64,000 nt of DNA from CALXXL01 sp034926605 (lineage in GTDB: Bacteria > Verrucomicrobiota > Lentisphaeria > Victivallales > Victivallaceae): assembly GCA_034926605.1 (NCBI GenBank), contig JAYFQV010000008.1, forward strand, positions 3,667 through 67,666, read 5' to 3'. This document shows, piece after piece, positions 8,954 to 20,056 of the stretch (position 1 is its first letter; each line of letters starts with the position of its first letter). The notes beneath the pieces are model-generated. The model saw only the letters and a program-made list of their open reading frames with translations, searched no databases and was not told the origin of the DNA. Made by a program: the position numbers and the translations under genes.

Positions 8954-9562
8954 ATGGAAACAAGTCAGGTTTGTGAAAACGCGTTCTATTTGCTCGCATT
9001 GCTGAATCCGGCCAGCAAGATCATGTTCCTTGCCACTTATGAACCGAAACTGGACAACCGGCGGACATTTGAACTGTCGTGGAAATCTTCGGCGGCGGCA
9101 TTGGCTATTCTTATTTTGCTGGCGGGAGCCGGAAACTTCATATTAAGCCGCATATTCCGGGTCGAACTCTATTCGCTGCAAATCACCGGCGGCATGATCG
9201 TGTTCATGATCGGCTGGACGGCGATACGCAAGGGGCGGTTTCTGCAGAGGCAGCACGACGAATTGCGTGCCAGTTATACCGATATTTCGCTGGTTCCGCT
9301 GGCCGCACCGCTGATTGCCGGGCCGGGCATGATCGCCGCCGCCATCGCCAGCAGCGCGGAGTTCGGGCTTGCCGCCACTTTTCTGGCGCTCACGCTGGCG
9401 ATACTGGTCAACTTTGTGCTGATGCTCTTTGCCGGAGCGATCAACTCCGCACTGACCCGTACTCATATGCTGGGGCCGCTGATCCGCCTGACCGGTCTGG
9501 TGATCGCGGCGGTTGCGATGCAGATGATGATAGTTGGGATAAGAGCCGGGTTCGGTCTTTAG
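8954..9562 (+). CDS. MarC-family integral membrane protein
   Basis: A 202-residue protein with about six hydrophobic segments. It carries the MarC/UPF0056 pattern: LLALLNPASKI near the N-terminus, then PLAAPLIAGPGMI in the middle and a C-terminal LTGLVIAAVAMQMM. The family resembles small amino-acid exporters in fold, but its function is not settled. It is divergent from lysR, 102 nt away. A second MarC paralogue follows 99 nt downstream, so this is a tandem pair, though the two are clearly diverged (here NPASK, there NPLEG). Confidence 0.88.
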   Translation: METSQVCENAFYLLALLNPASKIMFLATYEPKLDNRRTFELSWKSSAAALAILILLAGAGNFILSRIFRVELYSLQITGGMIVFMIGWTAIRKGRFLQRQHDELRASYTDISLVPLAAPLIAGPGMIAAAIASSAEFGLAATFLALTLAILVNFVLMLFAGAINSALTRTHMLGPLIRLTGLVIAAVAMQMMIVGIRAGFGL

Positions 9563-9661
9563 AGCGTGGCGGTTTCATCATTTTTTATTATTGATCGTGT
9601 AGCGATTTGACATCGATGAAACAAATGCTATATTCCGACAGTAAATAATATTCGGGAGTTC

Positions 9662-10294
9662 ATGGCGATTATGGAAGACGTCACTTTTTACGCGAAGGCA
9701 TTTATTTCGTTGCTGGTGCTGATCAATCCGTTGGAGGGTATTCCGATCTATTTGTCCGGCACCGAACAGGCCACACCGGAAATGCGGCTGGCCATTGCCA
9801 AGCGTTCGGCATTGGCCGTGACCATTATTCTTTTAGCCGCGCTTTTTCTGGGCAAAGGGTTGCTGGCACTGTTCAGCATAAGCACCGGCGCGTTTCAGAT
9901 CGGCGGCGGTTTGATCCTTTTTCTGATTGCGGTGAATATGGTGCTGGGGGCTGGCGGAGCGCCGATGAAGTCGGCGGACGGCAAGGTTACGCTTCAATTT
10001 GCCATTGTGCCTTTGGCAATTCCCATTATGGCCGGGCCGGGTGCGATCAACGGCGCAGTGCTTTATGGGACCCAGGCCCCGTTGTGGCCGGGAACGATTA
10101 TTCTTGCAGGGGTGACGATATTGGTCGGCCTTGCCACTTACGGCTCTCTGCGTGCGGCGGTGCCGCTGGTAAAATATCTGAAAACCACCGGCATCGACAT
10201 CGCCAGCCGGATCATGGGCCTGATAATCGCGGCTATCGCCATTGAGATGGTTGCGCATGGCATCGGTTCTATTTTCGGGCTCAAGGTTTCCTGA
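9662..10294 (+). CDS. MarC-family integral membrane protein, second copy
   Basis: A 210-residue protein with six predicted membrane segments and the full family signature: LVLINPLEGIPIYL at residues 18-31, then VPLAIPIMAGPGAI in the middle and a conserved MGLIIAAIAIEMVAHGI end. It is closer to typical MarC than the gene upstream. The ATG at 9662 is preceded by CGGGAG. The role is unknown in the family at large. It may be co-regulated with the preceding gene by the LysR protein, although 99 nt separate them. Confidence 0.92.
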   Translation: MAIMEDVTFYAKAFISLLVLINPLEGIPIYLSGTEQATPEMRLAIAKRSALAVTIILLAALFLGKGLLALFSISTGAFQIGGGLILFLIAVNMVLGAGGAPMKSADGKVTLQFAIVPLAIPIMAGPGAINGAVLYGTQAPLWPGTIILAGVTILVGLATYGSLRAAVPLVKYLKTTGIDIASRIMGLIIAAIAIEMVAHGIGSIFGLKVS

Positions 10295-10465
10295 AAAACG
10301 ATCTTCCTTCCGGGGCGGCCGCTCCGGTTTTCATGTGGACACGCCGGGGTTCCCGGTGCGGTCCGATCCGCATTGTCATGCGGTTGGCTTAACAAAGTCG
10401 TCGTCCCTCCAAAATAATTGTTTGCGTTTTAGCACAAAATCGCAGGCAATATCAAACCCGTTTTA

Positions 10466-10493
10466 TTGACGCCCGGCATTCCCGGTTTAACTT
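10466..10493 (+). promoter_or_regulatory. Candidate promoter of the giant repeat protein
   Basis: TTGACG and TAACTT are spaced by 16 nt. They lie about 130 nt before the start codon inside the otherwise empty 10295-10625 gap, giving a leader of about 125 nt. No other feature is evident in this gap. Confidence 0.4.
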
Positions 10494-10625
10494 AAACACT
10501 GTAAGCCGCAAACGTATTCTTAACACGGAGCGGCTGTGTCGACGGCAACGATTACTCAACGGTAAAGACAAATAACACAGAGGAACCCGTAAAAGGATTC
10601 CCGCCAAACAAAGGAGTTGTTGGAA

Positions 10626-13600
10626 ATGGCTTTTACCACACCAGTAACAGGAACCGTAACCGGGGAATTGATCGACAGCGGAGTGCAGGTAGTACAGAGC
10701 GGCGGCATCGTCATTGATTGCGTGGTGAACGGTGCCACCAATGTCTGGGACAATTATCCGATTCAGCAGGTCGAGAACGGCGGTACGGCGTCCGGGTCAA
10801 TTATTCGAACCGGCAAACTTTATCTCAACGGCGGCGCCCAGGCATATGATGTGGTGCAGTCCGGCGGATTGGTCTGGCTACTGAACGGAAGCAACACCAT
10901 CAGCGGGCTCACCGTTTCCGGCGACGGCTGGACTCAGGACCTCGGCGGCAACCAGGTCAGCAACGTTACCATGACAAATTATGCCGTGGTCGAGGTTATG
11001 GGCGGTTCCGTCTGGCAGAACGTCGTCATCGACGCCGGCACCAGCCGCCCGCTCAACGTCGCCAGCGGCGGCGCCGTGCTTTATCTCACCAACGCCACCT
11101 GCGACACCATCACCATCAAAAACGGCGGTCGCGCCGACATCTACGATTCCGGCATCGCCACCAACGTCACGGTCGAGGCCGGCGGCACGCTTTTCATGAG
11201 CGACGATTCTCTCGGCACCGAACCCGACTGGGCCGGCAACTGGCCGGCGTTGAACGGCACGGTGGAAAATGCCGTCGTCAAGTCCGGCGGCGCGATTTGG
11301 ATATCCAGCGCCGCCACCCTCAAGAACGTGACCATTGAATACGGCGGGACTTACTATCTCGGCGAAGTTTCCGCCACCCAGTACATCGACATCAAGGTCT
11401 ACAATGCCGACGGCACCTATTTCACCATTTTCAACGATCCAAGCGGACTTCAGCAGCTTATCGTCCGAAAGGGCGAGAGATACAACGCCGGGGGCAAGGA
11501 TTTCATTTTCACGGTAAACGACCTGCAGATATACGAAGGCGGCATGATTTATAATATGTCTTACGCCTCCAACGTCGGCAGCGGCACTTTCATTTTTGAC
11601 GACGGCACTAAAAAGGCGTTCACCATTCGCTATGGGCAGGTGCGGAATTATGTGGTCGGTTCCGGATGCGAAGTGCTGGGCAACTATGGAGTGACCAATC
11701 CAAACATTAATCGTAAGCCGGCGCTTATAGATGTACTGGTGCTCGAAGGCGGCATTCTCAACGGATTCCAGACCTCCAATTACAGCAGCTACGGAACCTA
11801 CCGTTACGCAGACGGGACCACGGCCAACTGGAGTTTCGGTAACGGCGCCGCCTCCGGAATGATCATAAACAGCGGCACTTTCGTGGTGAATGGCGTCTCA
11901 TCCGCCGGAGCCGACGATGGCGGTTCCGCCACCGACATTACCGTGAATCACGGAACCCTGATCATCGGTAACGGCGCGACGGTGACCGGTCTTGTGACCA
12001 CAGGAGCCTCCGCGCTTCGGATTTATGGCGGCGCCACCATCTCCGGTATCGACAAGGATACCGGCAAGACCATCAGCGTTTCCGGCGGAATCGGCGACGA
12101 CCTGGTGATCAATCGCGGCGGGTTCTATTCCGTCGGCGACGGGCAGACTCTCAGGGACACGGTGTTCAAAGATGGTTCGACCATTATGCTTTCCGGTGCT
12201 TTCACGCTGGAAAACTGTACTTTCGAAGGCACCGTCAGCATCGCCTGGAACAATTTCAACACCGGGTTCAAGCTTGTGAACACCGTTTTGCCGGGCAACA
12301 TCTATTTTGAAGAAGATACCAACACCCTCTACAATTACACGCAGGACGGCGGCAGTTTCTCCGTTCCGTCCGGCGAGACGCTCAAGTTCAACAATCTTAC
12401 GGTCAAGAACCTGACGCTTAACATAGCGAACGGCGCATATGTTGACGGGCTGACCATCGTGAGCTGTACCGGTCTGGGTTACTTCGGCTACAACGCGACG
12501 CTGAAAAACGTCAAGACCAACACCGGCTGCGACGGATTCTACGGCAATGTGGACGGTCTTTATATGGACCAGGCCGAATGGGTGCATTGGTGGCAGAACG
12601 GCGGCCTTGCCGAGAACGTCAACATACATAACGGCGGCAGCTTCATCGTGAACAACGGCGCCGCGGCCAAGAACGTGACGGTGAACGCCGATGCCCGCTG
12701 GTATTACACCTATGTGACGGTTTACGGGCAGGCAACCATCGAGAATCTTTCGATCCTTTGCGGCGGCGGCCTGTATTTCGGCGAGACCGAGAACGGCATG
12801 AACCTCTCGCTCAAAGGCGACTGCTACTTCTCAAACCTTTACTACATCACCAACGGCAATCCCTGGGGCTTCGGCGATCAGGGCATCGCGCTGGCGATCG
12901 ACAACACCACCAGCTTCGTGCTCGGCGGCAAGACCAACATCTATTGCGACATCATCCAGAAGGACCAGACTGTCGACAAGACCGTCACCTTTACCGGTGT
13001 GGGCAACGACATCTACTCCGGCCATGTGATCCGGGTCGCGAACGTCAACTTCGACACCCGCACAATGTGGTATCAGGAGGATTACGACTCCAGCTATATT
13101 ATCGAACTGACCTATGTTCATGCCCAGAAGAACCTGACTGTTACGCTGCGCGAGGGCCAGTTCATGTGCGGGTTCGGCAACCTGAACGATGCGGATGTTG
13201 CTCAAGACGTGCATATTGTGCTCGGCAATCAGACTTTCACCATGCATTTCGGCGAGACTCGCGAAATCAACGGCTGGACCGTCAAACTCTATACCGAGGG
13301 CGACAGCATGGCCGGCCGTCTCTCCATCCGCGCAACCACCGCCAACACCGAGCTTGGCTGGAACGATCTCGGCTGGTCCGACTGCAAGCAGTACGCTCCA
13401 TATTACGTCAACGATCTGGCGGCCGGTTCCGGCCTCACCATCGCTTTCGGCGACAAGTTCGAAAACGAGGGCGGCAACGCGATGAACGACATCTTCGGCA
13501 CCATCACCACCGGCGGCGTGGTGACCGATAGCCAGAACAGCTCCACGATCTACGGCGGTTCAACCACCCGCGGGATTGCCACCAGCTGGGTGCGTGTTTC

Positions 13601-15071
13601 CGGCGGTACCAAGAACGTCATCTACGGCGCCGGACTCGGACAGACCAACTCAGACGGAGTGAACGTTTACCTCGGCGGCACCGCCGCCACAACCACCAAG
13701 CTGGTGGTGGCGGCCGGCAAAGACGCAGTGATCAATGTGGACAACATCAATGTCTACGCCGTGAATATGGATGTGGCAGCCGGCAAGCACCGCTATGTTA
13801 CCGCCGGCGGCGAAAACTGCACCATCAACGGCGATATCATCTGCAGTCTGTATGGCGGTCTTGTCTACAGCATCTTTTCCGGAGCTGGCGCCAGCGATGT
13901 GAACGGCGATATCTACATCAGTCTCAACCTCACCGAGTACGACGGCTATCAGCAGACCGGCAACTTCTACGGCGGCGCCACCGCCGCGATCAACGACAGC
14001 GCCACCGTCGGCCGCGACACCGCAATCGTCGGCGACGTGGTTATGGATGTGAGCGGCGGCGACTACCAGGGCATTATTTTCGGCGGAAGCCGTGCCTGGG
14101 GAACCGTGGCCTCGATCGACGGCGGCACCATGCTGAAGCTGGACAAGCTGACCATGGTCGACAATCCGAAGATGCTCAAGTTCGGCTCCACCGCCTGGGC
14201 AATCGCGGGCAGCCAGATACAGAACAACGGCACTGCGGCCGGTATCGGTATGATCACCGGCAAGGTGGTGGCCGAAGTCGGAGCCGCCAACCTGGTGAAT
14301 CTGGTCGGCGCCGGTCAGGCCACCGGTGCTGGTTCCACCCTTACCGTCGGCGGCGTTGAGATGAACATCGACGGCGCCACCATCACCGACAGCGTGTTCG
14401 GGGCCGGCTATGCTTCCGAAGATGCCGCGATCACGGTTGCCGGTAACGTGGAAATCAACATCAATGGCACCGCCGGCAGCAGCACCAGCATCGGCTACGC
14501 GATCTATGCGGCCGGGCGCACGGTGGGCGGCAGCGGTTCCGTGACCGTGAACGGCGACTCGATCGTCCGCTTCTCCGGCATTGCCGAAAGCATTTCCGTC
14601 GGTACCGTTGACGCGCTCGGCAAAGGCAACTGTGTGGTGAACGGCAGCACGGTCGTCGAATTCAACGATCTTACCGGCGCTTTTGCCGGTAATCTCAGGA
14701 ACTTCGATACCGTGGTCTTTTCCGGCAACACCGCGCTTACGGCCGCCTCGGATTATGCGTCGTCCAATTGGATGTTCGACGCGTGGGACCGTACCGCCGC
14801 CGGCATGTTCGCTCCCTCCGCCTTCGATCTTGAAGGTGACGAGCGCACCATCTCGCTGTCGTTCTCGACCTCGGCCGACGCTTCGTTCGACCTTATCGAT
14901 GTCAGTGACGAAGACCTCGAAGGCGTGAACATCAGATTCCTTGACGCCGACGGAGCCGTGCTAGCCAGCGGCGTGTTCGGCGACTCGCTTTCTTTCGCCG
15001 ACGGAGTGGTGGATCTCTCCATCGACCGTGGCGTCCTGGTGGCGGCGTTCACCAAGAAGACGCAGGCGTAG
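10626..15071 (+). CDS. Giant glycine-rich AIDA-like repeat protein
   Basis: A 1481-residue protein starting at ATG 10626 with AAAGGAG 10 nt upstream. Residues 1-1000 are made of degenerate repeats of about 18-25 residues around a turn such as VQSGG, VENGG or LNGGA followed by two beta strands, as in autotransporter (AIDA-type) passenger domains and other beta-helices. Residues 1000-1380 keep glycine-rich repeats of a different type. The C-terminus ends LSIDRGVLVAAFTKKTQA, with no recognisable beta-barrel. There is no N-terminal signal peptide (MAFTTPVTGTVTG). It is expected to be a surface or secreted fibre, but how it leaves the cell is not visible. Codon use is very GC-rich and regular, arguing for a real, expressed gene. 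Two terminator hairpins follow. Confidence 0.85.
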   Translation: MAFTTPVTGTVTGELIDSGVQVVQSGGIVIDCVVNGATNVWDNYPIQQVENGGTASGSIIRTGKLYLNGGAQAYDVVQSGGLVWLLNGSNTISGLTVSGDGWTQDLGGNQVSNVTMTNYAVVEVMGGSVWQNVVIDAGTSRPLNVASGGAVLYLTNATCDTITIKNGGRADIYDSGIATNVTVEAGGTLFMSDDSLGTEPDWAGNWPALNGTVENAVVKSGGAIWISSAATLKNVTIEYGGTYYLGEVSATQYIDIKVYNADGTYFTIFNDPSGLQQLIVRKGERYNAGGKDFIFTVNDLQIYEGGMIYNMSYASNVGSGTFIFDDGTKKAFTIRYGQVRNYVVGSGCEVLGNYGVTNPNINRKPALIDVLVLEGGILNGFQTSNYSSYGTYRYADGTTANWSFGNGAASGMIINSGTFVVNGVSSAGADDGGSATDITVNHGTLIIGNGATVTGLVTTGASALRIYGGATISGIDKDTGKTISVSGGIGDDLVINRGGFYSVGDGQTLRDTVFKDGSTIMLSGAFTLENCTFEGTVSIAWNNFNTGFKLVNTVLPGNIYFEEDTNTLYNYTQDGGSFSVPSGETLKFNNLTVKNLTLNIANGAYVDGLTIVSCTGLGYFGYNATLKNVKTNTGCDGFYGNVDGLYMDQAEWVHWWQNGGLAENVNIHNGGSFIVNNGAAAKNVTVNADARWYYTYVTVYGQATIENLSILCGGGLYFGETENGMNLSLKGDCYFSNLYYITNGNPWGFGDQGIALAIDNTTSFVLGGKTNIYCDIIQKDQTVDKTVTFTGVGNDIYSGHVIRVANVNFDTRTMWYQEDYDSSYIIELTYVHAQKNLTVTLREGQFMCGFGNLNDADVAQDVHIVLGNQTFTMHFGETREINGWTVKLYTEGDSMAGRLSIRATTANTELGWNDLGWSDCKQYAPYYVNDLAAGSGLTIAFGDKFENEGGNAMNDIFGTITTGGVVTDSQNSSTIYGGSTTRGIATSWVRVSGGTKNVIYGAGLGQTNSDGVNVYLGGTAATTTKLVVAAGKDAVINVDNINVYAVNMDVAAGKHRYVTAGGENCTINGDIICSLYGGLVYSIFSGAGASDVNGDIYISLNLTEYDGYQQTGNFYGGATAAINDSATVGRDTAIVGDVVMDVSGGDYQGIIFGGSRAWGTVASIDGGTMLKLDKLTMVDNPKMLKFGSTAWAIAGSQIQNNGTAAGIGMITGKVVAEVGAANLVNLVGAGQATGAGSTLTVGGVEMNIDGATITDSVFGAGYASEDAAITVAGNVEININGTAGSSTSIGYAIYAAGRTVGGSGSVTVNGDSIVRFSGIAESISVGTVDALGKGNCVVNGSTVVEFNDLTGAFAGNLRNFDTVVFSGNTALTAASDYASSNWMFDAWDRTAAGMFAPSAFDLEGDERTISLSFSTSADASFDLIDVSDEDLEGVNIRFLDADGAVLASGVFGDSLSFADGVVDLSIDRGVLVAAFTKKTQA

Positions 15072-15083
15072 GAAAATTCCCAA

Positions 15084-15118
15084 GACTCCTTCTGGTAATC
15101 CCCTTTCCAGAGGGAGTC
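15084..15118 (+). terminator. Hairpin terminator after the giant repeat protein
   Basis: GACTCCTTCTGG (15084-15095) pairs with CCAGAGGGAGTC (15107-15118) with one T-G wobble, followed by ATTCTTTCCCTT. It starts 12 nt past the stop codon. Confidence 0.65.
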
Positions 15119-15136
15119 ATTCTTTCCCTTCGGCTC

Positions 15137-15158
15137 TTGCAGGTCCCCTTTCCTGCAA
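15137..15158 (+). terminator. Second, tandem hairpin
   Basis: TTGCAGG and CCTGCAA pair around an 8-nt loop; only a weak T-stretch follows. It probably backs up the first terminator. Confidence 0.4.
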
Positions 15159-15249
15159 GGGCCCTTTGGCGTTTCCCGACAGGCGAATAAAAGCAAGGTG
15201 CCGGGTACCCGGAGCCCGGCCGCGTGTGGAAGAAAAGGGGGGGAATAAA

Positions 15250-16224
15250 TTACCGGCCTTCCTCGGAAAAGTCTCCGAGCCAGTCGATGTCCCGCGCGTT
15301 GCCGTTGCGGAATTCGCGTGGGAATGTGTGGTAGATGCGATAGAACACCCGGCTGAAGTATTCCGGGTTGTCGAAGCCGCAGGAATATGCGATTTCCTTG
15401 ACCGGAGCGTTGGTGCTCTGAAGCAGACGTACTGCCTTGCGCATTTTGAGGTCCAGCACATAATCATGCGGCGAATAGCCGGAAAGTTCCTTGAACCGGC
15501 GCGAAAAATGCCAACGGGTGCAGCCGGCCAGCTCCGCCAGCTCGTCAACCGAGATCCGGTCCTGTATGTGGGCCAGGCAGTAATCGTGAATGCGGCGGAG
15601 CAATTTGGTGTCCTGCCGGTTGTGGCCGCCGACCGATGCGCACATTTCAAGGATGAATTCATAAGCGGCGGCGCTGGCGGAATAGCAGTCGAAAATCTCC
15701 CCGGAGCGGCTGCGGCGCAACAGTTCATAAGCCATCTTGACCACCAGTGAGTCCGGCGCAAATTCGCAAATGGAGCCATGCCGCCGCCGGAATTCCTTCT
15801 GGAGCCTTACCGGTTCCGGGCCGTACAAACTGACATACAGGAACTCCCATTGCGGCGAGCTTTCCGGCAGTAAATAGACGTGATCCTCCGGCACCTCCAG
15901 CAGCATCGCCTGCCCCGGCTTGATGGTGTAGCGCTCCTTGCCCAGCTCCAGCGCGCCTTCTCCTGCCAGTGTGTATTGCCAGATGGTGAATTTCACGTTG
16001 CCGCGCAGCAACCCGCTCCACCGGTAGTCGTGGCGGGTGATCAGCATATGACCGCAGTGGAGCAGCATGCAGGTGAGGGCGTCGCGTTCGGACGGGAAAA
16101 AGATGTCGTTGAATTCCTCAACGGTTCCGGATTTGTAGTCGCCTGACGCGGAAATGTCTTCCGGCGTGTATATGGCTTCGGAAAGTGGAGGGCGCCGGCT
16201 GCAATCGTCATACTTCATCTTCAT
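15250..16224 (-). CDS. AraC-family transcriptional regulator
   Basis: A 324-residue protein. Residues 50-190 form an AraC-type cupin sensor domain (core WQYTLAGEGALELG, then PGQAMLLEVPEDHVYLLPE). Residues 220-315 hold the two helix-turn-helix motifs of AraC (VDELAELAGCTRWHFSRRFKE core; VKEIAYSCGFDNPEYFSRVF). It is a clear paralogue of the upstream gene, whose 3' end it overlaps by 17 nt, so the two are co-transcribed and probably translationally coupled. Such cupin-AraC proteins usually sense sugars; the target is unknown. Confidence 0.92.
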   Translation of the reverse strand: MKMKYDDCSRRPPLSEAIYTPEDISASGDYKSGTVEEFNDIFFPSERDALTCMLLHCGHMLITRHDYRWSGLLRGNVKFTIWQYTLAGEGALELGKERYTIKPGQAMLLEVPEDHVYLLPESSPQWEFLYVSLYGPEPVRLQKEFRRRHGSICEFAPDSLVVKMAYELLRRSRSGEIFDCYSASAAAYEFILEMCASVGGHNRQDTKLLRRIHDYCLAHIQDRISVDELAELAGCTRWHFSRRFKELSGYSPHDYVLDLKMRKAVRLLQSTNAPVKEIAYSCGFDNPEYFSRVFYRIYHTFPREFRNGNARDIDWLGDFSEEGR

Positions 16225-17062
16225 CGCCTCCCAGCACGCCCCTCCGGAACTCGGTGGGAGATACTCCGTAAGCCCGTTGGAAAACCCGGCAGAAATAGCT
16301 CGGAGAAGTGAATCCGCAGGCGGCGGATATATCCTTGATCGTCGTATTTCCGGCCTGAAGTTTGGCCACCGCTTTCTTCAATCTGATATTCAGTACGAAC
16401 TCGTTGGGGGTGTTGTGGGCTATTTCCCGGAACCTTCTGGAGAAATAAGCCTGGGTACATCCGATCAGTTCGGCCAGCTCCGCCACCGTGATCTGGCGGT
16501 GTACGTTTTTCTGGCAGTAATGCTGTATGCGCAGCAGCAGACGCTCATCGCGGTCGACCTCGTCGTCCGGCACCGAGGCGCACAGCTCCATCACAAAGCG
16601 GTAGGAGGCGATGCTGGCGGAATAGCTGTCGTGAATCCTGCCGGAGCCGCAACCGCCGATGATGTCGCGGGCGCAGGTGACGACACGGGAGTCAGGAGCG
16701 AAACGGCACAGCGAGCCGTAACGCCTCCGGAATTGATTGAACAGCCGCAGCAGCTCCGAACCGTATACGCTGACATATAAGAATTCCCAGTACTTGGAGT
16801 GGCGCGGCAGATAGTAGCAATGGCGTTCAGGCACCGTGAGCAGCATGGCCATACCGGGTCTTACCGCCGACAGCTGGTCGCCGACTCTCAGCGCACCTTC
16901 CCCGGCCAAAGTGTACTGCCAGATGGAGAATTCCTGATTGCCGCGGGACATCCCGTCCCAGCAGTAATAGCGGTAGGAAACCTCCTCGTGGCCGCAATGG
17001 ATCAGCGAGCCGCGCAGGTGCTCCGGCGTATCCGGGAAAAGCAATTCGTTATACATTTCCAT
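16208..17062 (-). CDS. AraC-family transcriptional regulator, first of a tandem pair
   Basis: A 284-residue AraC protein with an N-terminal cupin (WQYTLAGEGALRVG, MAMLLTVPERHCYYLP) and a C-terminal double helix-turn-helix (VAELAELIGCTQAYFSRRF; IKDISAACGFTSPSYFCRVF). It shares long stretches with the downstream gene and differs mainly by lacking that gene's 30-40-residue N-terminal extension. This indicates local duplication. The last 17 nt overlap the next start. No dedicated metabolic target lies next to the pair. Confidence 0.92.
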   Translation of the reverse strand: MEMYNELLFPDTPEHLRGSLIHCGHEEVSYRYYCWDGMSRGNQEFSIWQYTLAGEGALRVGDQLSAVRPGMAMLLTVPERHCYYLPRHSKYWEFLYVSVYGSELLRLFNQFRRRYGSLCRFAPDSRVVTCARDIIGGCGSGRIHDSYSASIASYRFVMELCASVPDDEVDRDERLLLRIQHYCQKNVHRQITVAELAELIGCTQAYFSRRFREIAHNTPNEFVLNIRLKKAVAKLQAGNTTIKDISAACGFTSPSYFCRVFQRAYGVSPTEFRRGVLGGDEDEV

Positions 17063-17238
17063 ACGCTATTGACAATATCATGTTTTGTTCGACATTTCAA
17101 GTGACGAGCCGTCCAACAAGCACAAAAGATAAGGCAATGTTTTTAAAGTGCAAGCGCCTGAGGATAAAGCCGCGAAGCCACGGATGACGGATATGCCGCA
17201 AAGTGTCCGCCGAAAGGCTTCTCTTTGCCGATCTCCGC

Positions 17239-17267
17239 TTGAAAAAAAGCGGTTTATGCTCTATTTT
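17239..17267 (+). promoter_or_regulatory. Promoter of the ABC exporter gene
   Basis: TTGAAA (17239-17244) and TATTTT (17262-17267) are 17 nt apart, with the start codon 20 nt after the -10 box. The leader is therefore very short. The remaining gap back to 17063 shows nothing else. Confidence 0.5.
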
Positions 17268-17287
17268 ATGAACCACAGGCGCAAAAC

Positions 17288-19003
<1,716 letters not shown>

Positions 19004-19005
19004 CC

Positions 19006-20049
19006 ATGGCGTATGACCGGGGGCGGGTGCTGGCGGTGCTGAATTCCGGTATCGGCAATACGGTTCAGGCTCTTCCCGCATTGCGTTTTCTCAGTCGAAG
19101 TATTTCTCCGGACAATCTGACGATAGCGGCGACGCCTCTTAATTCGGAGATAGTGGAACCGCTGAAGTTGGGAACTTCCTGCTGGCGGCTTCCGGGAGAC
19201 CGCAGCATTCTGCGTTTTCTGATCGAAAATCCATCGAAATTGCGGTGTTTTGAACATGTTTTTCTGTTTTATTCCTGCTATCCCGGCCGTCTTGACTGGT
19301 TTCGGCGGCTTGGACTGATCAGGCATCTGTGGCAGATTGATACGGCATCCATGACCTTACCCGGGCCAAGTAGGGAGATCATGCCGGTTCAGGCTGAGAT
19401 GCACGAGGCGGACCAGGATTTGCTTCTGGTGGAATTTGCCGGATTGGGGCGGGGGGCGCGGACGCCGTCCGACCTCGGTCTGTCGGCGGAGGAAAAGACG
19501 GAGGCCCGGTCGGTGCTGGCGCATCGCTTCGGGGTGGAGCCGGGCGCGGTATGGGTGCATCCGGGCTGGCTGGACAAGACCTTCCACAAGGCGTTGCCGC
19601 CGGACTGGACGCTGGCTTTGCTGAATGCGCTGCAAGGTGCCGGGCACAAGCCGGTGCTGGTGTTGGGCCCGCAGGAAGCCGATTGGCTGGCGCGCAGCGG
19701 ACTGGCACTGCCGGACGGCTGCCGGACGGTTGCCGGATTGATGCCGTTGCGGATGCTGGCGGCCGCGTTGGCGTCGGCGGCATGCCTGATCTCCGCCGAC
19801 TCCGGAATCGGGCATCTGGCTTCGGCGGCGGGAACGCCGCTGGTAAGCTGTTTCGGTCCGACTTCGCTTCGGCGCTGCCGGGCAAACGGCATAGGCCCGG
19901 TACGGGTGATGGTTGCACCGGAACTCACATGCGGCGGTTGCGAGGAGGACAACAGAATATGCGAACGGCCGGAATGCATGTCACGCATTTCAGTTCAGGA
20001 TGTGGTAACGGCGGTTTCCGGTATTGTCGCGGCCGGGTGCGGAGCCTGA
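19006..20049 (+). CDS. Glycosyltransferase family 9 (heptosyltransferase-like)
   Basis: A 347-residue protein with the GT9 layout. The N-terminus reads VLAVLNSGIGNTVQALPALRFL (SGIGNTVQALP core), and the C-terminal nucleotide-sugar site is DSGIGHLASAAGTPLVSCFGPT (DSGIGHLA, FGPT). A cysteine-rich tail (CGGCEEDNRICERPEC) is typical of the family. GT9 enzymes add heptose or related sugars to lipopolysaccharide on the cytoplasmic face. The frame opens upstream, but ATG 19006, two nt after the ABC gene stop, is the natural coupled start. Sugar specificity cannot be read from the sequence. Confidence 0.87.
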   Translation: MAYDRGRVLAVLNSGIGNTVQALPALRFLSRSISPDNLTIAATPLNSEIVEPLKLGTSCWRLPGDRSILRFLIENPSKLRCFEHVFLFYSCYPGRLDWFRRLGLIRHLWQIDTASMTLPGPSREIMPVQAEMHEADQDLLLVEFAGLGRGARTPSDLGLSAEEKTEARSVLAHRFGVEPGAVWVHPGWLDKTFHKALPPDWTLALLNALQGAGHKPVLVLGPQEADWLARSGLALPDGCRTVAGLMPLRMLAAALASAACLISADSGIGHLASAAGTPLVSCFGPTSLRRCRANGIGPVRVMVAPELTCGGCEEDNRICERPECMSRISVQDVVTAVSGIVAAGCGA

Positions 20050-20056
20050 ACCCGGA

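Noticed and set aside
11898..12629. 243-codon antisense frame in the repeat protein
   Set aside because: Long frames opposite GC-rich repetitive genes are expected by chance; no start signal.
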